From the NCBI RefSeq assembly GCF_000429185.2, contig NZ_AUBJ02000001.1, positions 5,975,371 through 6,039,370 on the forward strand: a stretch of DNA of 64,000 bases, in the 5' to 3' direction. This stretch comes from Actinoalloteichus caeruleus DSM 43889 (lineage in GTDB: Bacteria; Actinomycetota; Actinomycetes; Mycobacteriales; Pseudonocardiaceae). The notes beneath the pieces are model-generated. The model had not been told where the DNA came from and did not search any database. It worked only from the letters and a program-made list of their open reading frames with translations. The number at the start of each line of letters is the position of its first letter. The first letter of the stretch is position 1. This document shows positions 54,389-64,000 of the stretch, one piece after another. The position numbers were made by a program, and so were the translations under genes.

Positions 54389-55021
54389 TCAGGACCGGGC
54401 GGACCCCGAGGCGACGGCGTGGTGGAGGACCACCAGCGTGGGATCGTCGACCCGGTACCCCACACCCCGCACCGTGGTGATCAACGGGCAGTCCACGCCC
54501 AGCTTGCTCCGGATCCGCCGCACGTAGACGTCGATGGTCCGTTCCGAACTCCGACCCGGCGCCCCCCACACCCGCGTCACCAGGTCGGAGCGCTGGTGTA
54601 CCACCCCGGGGTTCTCGCACAGGAACACCAGCAGGTCGAACTCCATTCGCGTCAACGGCACGTCCACGCCAGCGCGGGTCACCCGGCGCGCCGGTAGGAC
54701 GATGTGCAGCGGACCGGACGTCCGAGGCCCGACGTCACCCCGCCCCGCGTCCTCGCGCGACGCCGGGCACCGGCGGGAGACGGTCACCCCGTCGACCGTG
54801 AGCGAGGCCGCCGAGAGGTCGACGGCCCGGCGTACCGCCCGCACCAGGCGGCCCGTGACCGACGCCGCCTCCTCCACGTCCGTGCGGACGGTGATGGTCA
54901 CCGTCATCTCGGCGTGAGCACTCGGCTGGCCCTGGTGGACCGGCGCCGAGGAGACCTGACAGGGCACCGCCCGCAACTCGGGGCTGGGGGAATCGGACGT
55001 GGACTGCCAACGCGACGACAT
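54389..55021 (-). CDS. Winged-helix (OmpR/PhoB-type) regulator without receiver domain
   Basis: A 210-residue protein. Residues about 105-195 form a PhoB-type winged helix: RAGVDVPLTRMEFDLLVFLCENPGVV, SDLVTRVWG, SERTIDVYVRRIRSKLG and ITTVRGVGYRVDDP (separate blocks). There is no phospho-acceptor domain; the N-terminal half has a small alpha/beta segment (TVTITVRTDVEEAASVTGRLVRAV) that could bind an effector. GAGGA precedes the ATG. A leader-peptide ORF lies 50 bp upstream on the same strand, so expression may be attenuated. It may govern the peptide genes at 53.4-54.3 kb, which is inference. Confidence 0.8.
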   Translation of the reverse strand: MSSRWQSTSDSPSPELRAVPCQVSSAPVHQGQPSAHAEMTVTITVRTDVEEAASVTGRLVRAVRRAVDLSAASLTVDGVTVSRRCPASREDAGRGDVGPRTSGPLHIVLPARRVTRAGVDVPLTRMEFDLLVFLCENPGVVHQRSDLVTRVWGAPGRSSERTIDVYVRRIRSKLGVDCPLITTVRGVGYRVDDPTLVVLHHAVASGSARS

Positions 55022-55070
55022 GGTGGTGGTTCCTCACGGGAAGCGGGCCGGAGCGACCCGGGATGGGCGG

Positions 55071-55163
55071 TCAGAGCTCGAGGAACAGGGAGCTACGACA
55101 CGCCTGGGTGTTGACGCGGGCGAAGTCGATGTGCCGCCGTCGAGTCAGCACCGTGGGAACCAC
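55071..55163 (-). CDS. Regulatory leader peptide of the sulfur/cysteine type (30 aa)
   Basis: Reads VVPTVLTRRRHIDFARVNTQ followed by ACRSSLFLEL. The R-R-R-H-I-D-x-x-R-V-x-x-x-x-C core matches the short actinomycete leader peptides (RRHVDLARxxSAAC type) usually found upstream of sulfur-assimilation genes, where translation of the peptide controls the next gene. GTG 55163 falls at the predicted transcription start of the promoter at 55170-55198, so the mRNA is probably leaderless. The gene it precedes here is a winged-helix regulator, not a sulfur enzyme. Confidence 0.65.
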   Translation of the reverse strand: MVPTVLTRRRHIDFARVNTQACRSSLFLEL

Positions 55164-55169
55164 GGGTGA

Positions 55170-55198
55170 ATTGCAGCAGGGCGGTCACACGGTGTCAA
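55170..55198 (-). promoter_or_regulatory. Promoter of the leader peptide
   Basis: Minus strand: TTGACA (55193-55198), a 17-nt spacer and TGCAAT (55170-55175), 6 nt before the GTG start. The -35 is perfect and the -10 is weak. Confidence 0.5.
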
Positions 55199-55297
55199 CG
55201 CTTCCCATGTCCTGGACGACTTGGCGCCGGTTCGCGAGGCCCGCACCGGAACTCAGAGAACCACGGACCACACCCCGGAGCAGGCGGACAGGGTGGC

Positions 55298-55720
55298 GCA
55301 GGAACTCCTCCTAGGAGCGATGAGGACGCCGCGCCCAGCGGAGGGGATGTACCTACCGCCGGTTGGAATTCCTCGTAGGAGCGATGAGGACCCCCGGCGC
55401 GGTGGAGAGGATCAGCGGGTTCGCGTTGGAACTCCTCGTAGGAGCGATGAGGACGGGACGTCACCGCGTCCGTCCACTCGGACATCCAGAGTTGGAACTC
55501 CTCGTAGGAGCGATGAGGACCGGCGAAGGAGGCGAAGAGCTCCTGGAGTTGGCGCAGGGTTGGAACTCCTCGTAGGAGCGATGAGGACCGGATCGGCCAT
55601 GACGTCCCGGTCCCCCCGGGACATGTTGGAACTCCTCGTAGGAGCGATGAGGACGACGACCTCCTGGCGGCGGCGCGCGGCGAGCGACTCGTTGGAACTC
55701 CTCGTAGGAGCGATGAGGAC
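55298..55720 (-). CRISPR. Orphan CRISPR array, 7 repeats and 6 spacers
   Basis: Repeats are 30 bp (GTTGGAACTC...CGATGAGGAC on the + strand) with an internal hairpin CTCCT-CGT-AGGAG. They start at 55298, 55362, 55425, 55491, 55559, 55625 and 55691. Spacers are 33-38 bp, all different. The last five repeats are identical; the second has one change and the leftmost has three, so the left end is probably the old, distal end and the leader lies right of 55720. That implies transcription on the minus strand. No cas gene is in the window, so the type cannot be set. The array is not protein coding although open frames cross it. Confidence 0.92.
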
Positions 55721-56135
55721 CCGAGAGTAAAGTCGCAGGTCAGGATACATCTGAAGGGCGTCGCTCGCGTCCGTTCCGCAGCGAACCCGAGGTTTGGCGT
55801 CAGACCCGGGGGGTTCGCTGAAATCCGGCCGCACCCGTGGTGGCTCCTGTCTCCCACTTCCGTCGTTCCCGGGGGCGTCGTTCCGGTATACCGCACGCCG
55901 CCGGTGCGCTCCGTCGCGGGACCGCACGACGACCGGGTGGGGGGAGGACGACCAGCGCCGCCGCCCTCCCCTCCGCTCATCGTGGCTCACCGGTGACGCC
56001 GCCCACGGCCCTCGTACCGCGCCGCAACGGGTTCTCGTCCTGGCCGACACGGACGCGCCCTCCGGGCAGCCCGACCCCTCCCTGTGGCGACTCGAGGCCC
56101 GTCCTGCCGCACCGGCGACGCGCACCGCTCCGGAC
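55721..56135. other. Probable CRISPR leader and empty DNA
   Basis: The first 50 bp are AT-richer (GAGAGTAAAG..., GATACATCTG), as expected for a leader. The rest of this 415-bp stretch shows no supported gene. Confidence 0.4.
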
Positions 56136-56462
56136 TCAGCAGGCGACGGACGGGCCGAGCCAGTAGTAGAAGGTGTTCACGTAGGCGAGTGACCTCCGCT
56201 CACCCGGGCCGATCTGCCGGCAGCTCGCCGGCGGGTAGCCGGTCGCCTTGCGCCACACCGTCGTGGTGCCGCAGTTGTAGTAGGTGAGGTCGCGCATCAC
56301 GGTGGTCCCCAGCCGGGTGTCCGTGAAGTTGTCGCCACACCGCATCTGGGTCGGGGCGACGGCGGTGGCCGTGTTCTCGGCGGGACTGGCGGCGGCCGCC
56401 ACCGTCGTACCGCCGAGCAGTGCGGCCACCACGGCGGCCGCCAGCGTGACACGAGTACGCAT
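56136..56462 (-). CDS. Small secreted protein with four cysteines (108 aa)
   Basis: A signal peptide (MRTRVTLAAAVVAALLGG..., cleavage near AAA-SPAE at about residue 25) precedes a mature domain of about 80 residues with Cys in MRCGDNF, YYNCGTT, ASCRQIG and the final GPSVAC, likely two disulfides. There is one aromatic run (NTFYYWLG). AGGAGGAGG just before the ATG is an unusually strong ribosome site. No family is recognised; a structural or inhibitory exoprotein is possible. Confidence 0.7.
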   Translation of the reverse strand: MRTRVTLAAAVVAALLGGTTVAAAASPAENTATAVAPTQMRCGDNFTDTRLGTTVMRDLTYYNCGTTTVWRKATGYPPASCRQIGPGERRSLAYVNTFYYWLGPSVAC

Positions 56463-56773
56463 CTGTTCCTCCTCCTGACCTGACGAACGCGGCTCCCGGT
56501 ACCGGGAGCGGTCCGACGCACGTCGGACAGGGACAGTGGAACGGCACCAGCACGCCCGGGTCCGGCGCCTGCTCGGACATCGCCGGAACGGAGCAGCGGT
56601 TCCCCGTCGCGGGTCTTTTTCCAGGTAGGAGCCCGCATCGTGAACGCCGGACGGGATGGGGTGGCGGCGGCACCCGAGCGGCGGCGCTCTACGGGAACGA
56701 CAAGGGCGCGAGCAGGCACGACGGGGTAGCCGCCGAGGACGCCCCCGGACCGGGGACTCCTCGGCCCGCGTGC
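56463..56773. other. Intergenic, about 310 bp
   Basis: This is the upstream region of the secreted-protein gene. Nothing else was recognised. Confidence 0.4.
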
Positions 56774-58054
56774 CTACCGGTCGTCGTCGGCGTCCGACGT
56801 GGGCGGCGGACCGACGTACACGCCGGCGGGCCGGAACCGGACCCCGGGTTCCCGGTACTCCTCCAACGCGTGCGCGACCCACCCCGCGATCCGCGCGACC
56901 GCGAACACCGCCTCGCCCGCGTCGGCCCGCATCCGGTACCCGTGCTGCATCGCCGCCAATGCCAGGTCGATGTTGGGGAACCCGCCGGGCCGGTCCCGCA
57001 GCCGGTCGGCGATGGTGTCCACCACGTCCACGGCCTGCGCGAGGCGGGGCGAGCCCTCCGCCGACTGCCGGAGCCGACCCAGCAGGGCCTCCGCGCGGGG
57101 ATCCCGCGCGGTGTAGACGCGGTGCCCGAACCCGGGCAGGGCCGACTCCACCCGCAGCCGGTCGGCGAGCGCGCCGAGGGTGTCGTCGAGGGCCTCCCGG
57201 AGGAACCGGTACGCGATCCCGCTGGCCGCGCCGTGCGCGGTTCCCTCGACGGCACCCAGCCCGGCGGAGACGACCGAGTACAGGGGGCCCCGGGTGCTGG
57301 CGGCCAGGCGGGCGGCGAGCGTCGACGCGGCGAGGTCGTGGTCCGCCAGCAGGACGAGCGCGGCGCGCAGGTGGTCGACCGCCTCCTCGGTGGGTTCCTC
57401 GGCCGTGAGCCGAGGCCAGAGCTGGTCGGCCAGCGCGGCCGAGCTGGGCCCGCTCGCCCCGGGCACCAGGGGCAGGGCACGCACCAGCACGCCGACCAGG
57501 GTCTCGGTCCGGTTGGTCACCGAGCCCTCGTCGAGGTCGAAGCGGAGGGGGTCGGAGATGGCGACGGTCGTCAACAGCACCCGGATCCGGTCCGTCAGCC
57601 GCGCGGCGGGCGGGAGCGCGCGGTCGGCCCGTCTGGCGGCGCGCACCAGCTCGTCGGGGGCGGCGAAGGGGCGGTGGTCGGTCAGGTTCCCCGTCCACAA
57701 CAGCCTGGCGGCCTGTTCGGCCGAACACGAGGACGCGAGGTCGACGGCGTCCCTGCCTCGGTAGCGCAGCCGGTCGTCGGCGAGCAGGGTGATCTCGGTG
57801 CGGATGCGTTCCAGGACGCCGGTGGACGTGCGCCGTTCGCGGCCCGCGCTGGCGAGGGCCTCCACCTCGGCGACGCTGAACCTGCTGCCCCGGCGTCCCG
57901 GCTCCCGGTGGCTCGTGAGCAGCCCCCGGCTCACGTAGGCGTACACGGTCTCCTGCCGGACGCCGAGCCGGTCCGCCACCTGCGCGGTGGTCAGGTGATG
58001 TCGCACACCCTCCTGACCTGCTTCGTTCGCGTCGTGCCCGGTCCGTCCGGTCAT
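56774..58054 (-). CDS. Citrate synthase-like protein with N-terminal HTH domain
   Basis: A 426-residue fusion. Residues about 18-70 are a MerR/excisionase-type HTH (LTTAQVADRLGVRQETVYAY, then SRFSVAEVEALAS). The rest is a citrate/2-methylcitrate synthase domain with GTAHGAA, the catalytic His in GFGHRVYTARDPRA and Asp in FPNIDLALAAMQ. It may be an enzyme that also binds DNA, or a metabolite-sensing regulator built on an enzyme fold. It is divergent from a normal citrate synthase gene; two repeated dyads lie between them. GGAGC lies about 6 nt before the ATG. Confidence 0.8.
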   Translation of the reverse strand: MTGRTGHDANEAGQEGVRHHLTTAQVADRLGVRQETVYAYVSRGLLTSHREPGRRGSRFSVAEVEALASAGRERRTSTGVLERIRTEITLLADDRLRYRGRDAVDLASSCSAEQAARLLWTGNLTDHRPFAAPDELVRAARRADRALPPAARLTDRIRVLLTTVAISDPLRFDLDEGSVTNRTETLVGVLVRALPLVPGASGPSSAALADQLWPRLTAEEPTEEAVDHLRAALVLLADHDLAASTLAARLAASTRGPLYSVVSAGLGAVEGTAHGAASGIAYRFLREALDDTLGALADRLRVESALPGFGHRVYTARDPRAEALLGRLRQSAEGSPRLAQAVDVVDTIADRLRDRPGGFPNIDLALAAMQHGYRMRADAGEAVFAVARIAGWVAHALEEYREPGVRFRPAGVYVGPPPTSDADDDR

Positions 58055-58069
58055 CCGGGAGCTCCTGTC

Positions 58070-58096
58070 GTCAACATTGACTGGATCAACGTTGAC
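58070..58096. promoter_or_regulatory. Tandem dyads between the divergent citrate-synthase genes
   Basis: GTCAACATTGAC (58070-58081) and ATCAACGTTGAC (58085-58096), two near-palindromes 15 bp apart, 16 bp from the left start codon and 48 bp from the right one. They are probable binding sites of the HTH-citrate synthase protein. Confidence 0.6.
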
Positions 58097-58144
58097 GGTA
58101 TCGCGACGTCTGCTGACAGTGGCGGGCACACAAGGAGGTGCGCG

Positions 58145-59317
58145 ATGTCCGGAACAACGACCAACTCGCCGCGGGACACCATCAGGGCCAGCGAGGTGCC
58201 GCCCGGCCTGCGCGGGGTCGTCGTCACGTCGACCACGCTCGGGGACGTCCGAGGAGAGGAGGGCTTCTACCACTACCGCGAGTACTCGGCCGTCGACCTG
58301 GCCGAGACCAGGAGCCTGGAGGACGTGTGGTTCCTGTTCGTGGAGGGGAGGTTGCCCGACGCCGAGGAGCGAGCGGCGTTCGTCGAGGAGGTGGCGCCGC
58401 TACGGCGTCTCCCGGCGGAACTGCTCGCCGTGCTGCCCGCGATCGCCGGGTCCAGCCGGGGTGATCTGCTCGCCGGGCTGCGGGCCGCCCTGTCCCTCGC
58501 GGGAGCGGTCCGGGGGGTGCGGCCGCTGTGGGATTCCAGCGGGGAGCAGCGGCGGGCTGACGCGCTCTGGGTGGCTGCCGTGACGCCGACCATCCTGGCC
58601 GCGCTGTACCGCCTCGGGGTGGGGCTCGAACCGCTGGAGCCGCGCCAGGGCCTCTCCGCCGCGGCGAACTGGCTGTACCAGGTGACAGGGGAGGAGCCGG
58701 CGGAGCACGAGGTCGCGGCGATCAACCGCTACCTGGTGTCCACGGTCGACCACGGTTTCAACGCGTCGACCTTCACCGGCAGGGTGGTGGCCTCCACGGG
58801 CGCCGATCTGGTGGCGGCCGTGGTCGCGGCCGTCGGGGCCTTCTCCGGCCCGTTGCACGGTGGCGCGCCGGACCGCGCCCTGGACGCCCTCGACGAGATC
58901 GGCTCACCGGACCGGATCGACGGCTGGGTTCGGGGCCGTGTCCAGGCCGGCGACCGGATCATGGGCTTCGGGCACCCCGTCTACCGGACGGCCGATCCCC
59001 GGGCGGTGATGCTGCGGCGGACCGCGCTGGAACTGGGCGGTGACCTCGCGGACTTCGCGGTGCGGGTGGAGGCCCGGGTCGTGGAGCTCCTCGCGGAGCT
59101 GAAGCCGGAGCGCCGGCTCCACGCGAACGTCGAGTTCTACGCGGGCGTTGTCATGGAGCTGTGCGGCCTGCCCCGGGCGATGTTCACCCCGACGTTCGCG
59201 ACGAGCCGGGTCATCGGCTGGTGCGCGAACCTGTTGGAGCAGGCCGGGGAGTCCAGCATCATCCGGCCGGCCGCGAGGTACGTCGGTCCGCCCGCGCCCG
59301 TGCCGGTGCCGGCCTGA
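58145..59317 (+). CDS. citA: Citrate/2-methylcitrate synthase
   Basis: A 390-residue enzyme that condenses oxaloacetate with acetyl-CoA (or propionyl-CoA). Catalytic features: DHGFNASTFTGRVVAST (first His), GPLHGGAPDRAL, GFGHPVYRTADPRA (second His) and HANVEFYAGVVMELCGLP, where Glu stands at the usual Asp position; that change also appears in related actinomycete CitA proteins as I recall them. A near-perfect Shine-Dalgarno AAGGAGGTG precedes the ATG. It is divergent from the HTH-citrate synthase gene and ends in a hairpin. Confidence 0.9.
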   Translation: MSGTTTNSPRDTIRASEVPPGLRGVVVTSTTLGDVRGEEGFYHYREYSAVDLAETRSLEDVWFLFVEGRLPDAEERAAFVEEVAPLRRLPAELLAVLPAIAGSSRGDLLAGLRAALSLAGAVRGVRPLWDSSGEQRRADALWVAAVTPTILAALYRLGVGLEPLEPRQGLSAAANWLYQVTGEEPAEHEVAAINRYLVSTVDHGFNASTFTGRVVASTGADLVAAVVAAVGAFSGPLHGGAPDRALDALDEIGSPDRIDGWVRGRVQAGDRIMGFGHPVYRTADPRAVMLRRTALELGGDLADFAVRVEARVVELLAELKPERRLHANVEFYAGVVMELCGLPRAMFTPTFATSRVIGWCANLLEQAGESSIIRPAARYVGPPAPVPVPA

Positions 59318-59329
59318 CGGGTGGGGGCC

Positions 59330-59359
59330 GGTGGGTGTCCGGCGCCTCGGGCACCCACC
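59330..59359 (+). terminator. Terminator hairpin after citA
   Basis: GGTGGGTG and CACCCACC arms around a 14-nt loop, 12 bp after the stop codon. Confidence 0.55.
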
Positions 59360-59476
59360 AGGCCGCCGCCGGCGACCCACGCGGCGCGCCGAGGGGAGGG
59401 GGGTGATCAGCGGGACGGATGTGGGTGCTAGAGTTCATCCCCGGAACGGCGAGACGGGACGAGCGGACGTCAGGAC

Positions 59477-59506
59477 TTGACACCGCGAATCCGGACCGGC
59501 TAGAGT
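59477..59506 (+). promoter_or_regulatory. rrn promoter P1
   Basis: TTGACA, an 18-nt spacer and TAGAGT, about 1.1 kb upstream of the 16S gene. Confidence 0.7.
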
Positions 59507-59894
59507 CGTTGCTCCCTCCCAGTGAAGATCAGCGGCGAAAGCCGGGATCTCGCTTGTGCGTGTTGGCGAACCAGTCCCTTCGTGGCGGGTTCGACGTGCG
59601 CCCGGGGTGGGGTTGACACCTGAAGAACGGTCGGTGCGTCACGGCGCGCGGGCCGTGGGACGAGGTCGGTCGGAGAGTCGGACCCCCGACAGGGGTGAGG
59701 ATCTCCGCCTGGTAGCGTTCCCGGGCGTTGAAAACAGCAACACCACTGAGCAGCTCGGACCTGACACGGATCTGGCGAGGCCAAGACGCGGCCCCCGAAC
59801 GCGACAGGGAAAAGCAGCCCAGTACGCTCCACTACGCTCCACATTGACAACAACAAAGCCAGGAGTTCACCGCCAACCGGTCGAAAGCGCCGAG

Positions 59895-59924
59895 TTGACG
59901 GAACGAACGAAGATCGGTTACGTT
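59895..59924 (+). promoter_or_regulatory. rrn promoter P2
   Basis: TTGACG, an 18-nt spacer and TACGTT. Confidence 0.6.
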
Positions 59925-60040
59925 GACCCGGAACCGGAAAACACCGCACACACGGTGCTGCCCGGAACCACACTTTGACAACACAGTTCCACGATATTCG
60001 GAAACGGTCGTGACCAGGCCAAACCCGGTGAACACCGGAT

Positions 60041-60070
60041 TTGACACCAGGAAACACCGACCGATACGGT
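60041..60070 (+). promoter_or_regulatory. rrn promoter P3
   Basis: TTGACA, an 18-nt spacer and TACGGT. Confidence 0.65.
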
Positions 60071-60282
60071 GGAACGGCCAGACCGGAAAGAAACACCGGT
60101 CCACCGGAAACGGTGCACGGTTCACCACGGTGACACCGACACCCCCCGGGAAACACCGGAAACACGGTCTGGTAGCGTTGACAACACAACACGACGGAAA
60201 CAGCGACGGCCTTCCCGGAAGGGTGGTCAACGGTGATTCCGGTTCCGCTGAGAAAACGGCGGTTTCCACGGAAACCCCGGAT

Positions 60283-60311
60283 TTGACCCGGTGGAAACGG
60301 AAATGCTAAGC
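60283..60311 (+). promoter_or_regulatory. rrn promoter P4
   Basis: TTGACC, a 17-nt spacer and TAAGCT, the promoter closest to the 16S gene (about 310 bp). The region 59.6-60.3 kb is rich in short repeated GAAACACCGG-type elements with extra TTGACA copies that lack a good -10. Confidence 0.65.
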
Positions 60312-60466
60312 TGGTTCCAGCGAAAAACGGGAACTCCCTGAAACACCGGATGGGACATCACGGGAACGTGGTGGTGGGGGTTACCGGACACAAGCTTCAG
60401 ATACGAGAAGAGTGCGTCCCAGGACGACGGGCCCACGATGTGGGTGTGGGGTTCTGGTGTGGCGTG

Positions 60467-60480
60467 TGTTCTTTGAGAAC
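60467..60480 (+). promoter_or_regulatory. boxA-like antitermination element in the 16S leader
   Basis: TGTTCTTTGAGAAC, repeated almost exactly in the 16S-23S spacer at 62465-62476. Such elements bind NusB/S10 in rRNA leaders. Confidence 0.6.
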
Positions 60481-60619
60481 TCAACAGTGTACCGATATAA
60501 TAGCCAGTAGAGCTAAATATGAACCCTCGTTAGAGGAGTTCCTTTGAGTGACGGTGGCATTCCCTGCCCTCCGGGGTGGGTGTGAGTGTCATGCGTCGAA
60601 TGTAACAGAATCAAACCTT

Positions 60620-64000
<3,381 letters not shown>

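Noticed and set aside
53556..54465. Overlapping long frames on both strands in the peptide region
   Set aside because: Pro/Arg- or Gly-rich chance translations; the short peptide at 54103 has much better support.
55195..55980. Open frames through the CRISPR array with repeated short segments such as ELLVGAMRT
   Set aside because: The repetition is the CRISPR repeat translated; not a repeat protein.

Overview
The window is high-GC (about 72%) actinomycete DNA that runs into an rRNA operon at its right end (16S complete, 23S cut by the window edge). Gene content (mIHF, KatE, DUF742, CYP450s, MAB_1171c-type membrane protein, leaderless promoters with TANNNT 6-7 nt before the start codon) and the 16S/ITS layout (no tRNA in the spacer) suggest Pseudonocardiales, something like Actinoalloteichus. 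That genus-level guess is inference and was not tested.

Layout. 1-9.5 kb: housekeeping and stress genes (SDR fragment, a SelD-like protein without its catalytic residues, large catalase KatE behind a sigma-B-like promoter, mIHF, a Clp/HSP100 ATPase, a Cds1-type PLP enzyme). 9.6-11.8 kb: GH36 alpha-galactosidase. 12.4-15.8 kb: a GGDEF membrane protein divergent from a three-gene module (HTH protein, ImmA/IrrE-type metallopeptidase, seven-TM MAB_1171c-like protein), with a dyad between them. 15.8-19.2 kb: unknown protein, orphan DUF742 protein with TGARF repeats, MFS exporter. 20-23.3 kb: secreted GH74 xyloglucanase and a Gfo/Idh oxidoreductase. 23.5-27.9 kb: probable copper group (PIB-type ATPase with CPH motif, two DUF305-type lipoproteins, DUF6153-like protein). 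28-31.7 kb: APH-type kinase, epimerase, amidohydrolase. 32-39.3 kb: two tandem P450 genes homogenised by gene conversion, two TetR regulators, a third P450 and a flavin monooxygenase. 39.5-43.1 kb: a lower-GC, partly decayed patch (truncated XRE, broken NUDIX, XRE-TPR regulator, three coupled element-type genes). 43.3-52.8 kb: carbohydrate block (PL11 rhamnogalacturonan lyase, serine hydrolase, GH31, GH1, LacI). 53.4-55.2 kb: two short Cys-containing peptides, a winged-helix regulator and a sulfur-type leader peptide. 55.3-55.7 kb: orphan CRISPR array. 56-59.3 kb: secreted small protein and two divergent citrate-synthase paralogues. 59.4-64 kb: rrn operon with tandem promoters.

How the genes fit together. 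LacI, GH1, GH31 and the distant GH74 form a logical xyloglucan route: GH74 cuts outside the cell, GH31 removes alpha-xylose and GH1 removes beta-glucose inside. The LacI promoter region and the GH74 upstream region share the 12-mer GTCGAAACGATT, which in front of GH74 is part of a perfect palindrome. TetR2 and the flavin monooxygenase overlap by ATGA and sit behind a palindrome that contains the TetR start codon. Three otherwise intact genes (Clp ATPase, GH36, serine hydrolase) each lack exactly one base in a G/C run, which looks more like sequence error than decay. No complete antiphage system, no cas genes, no tRNA and no transposase were seen.
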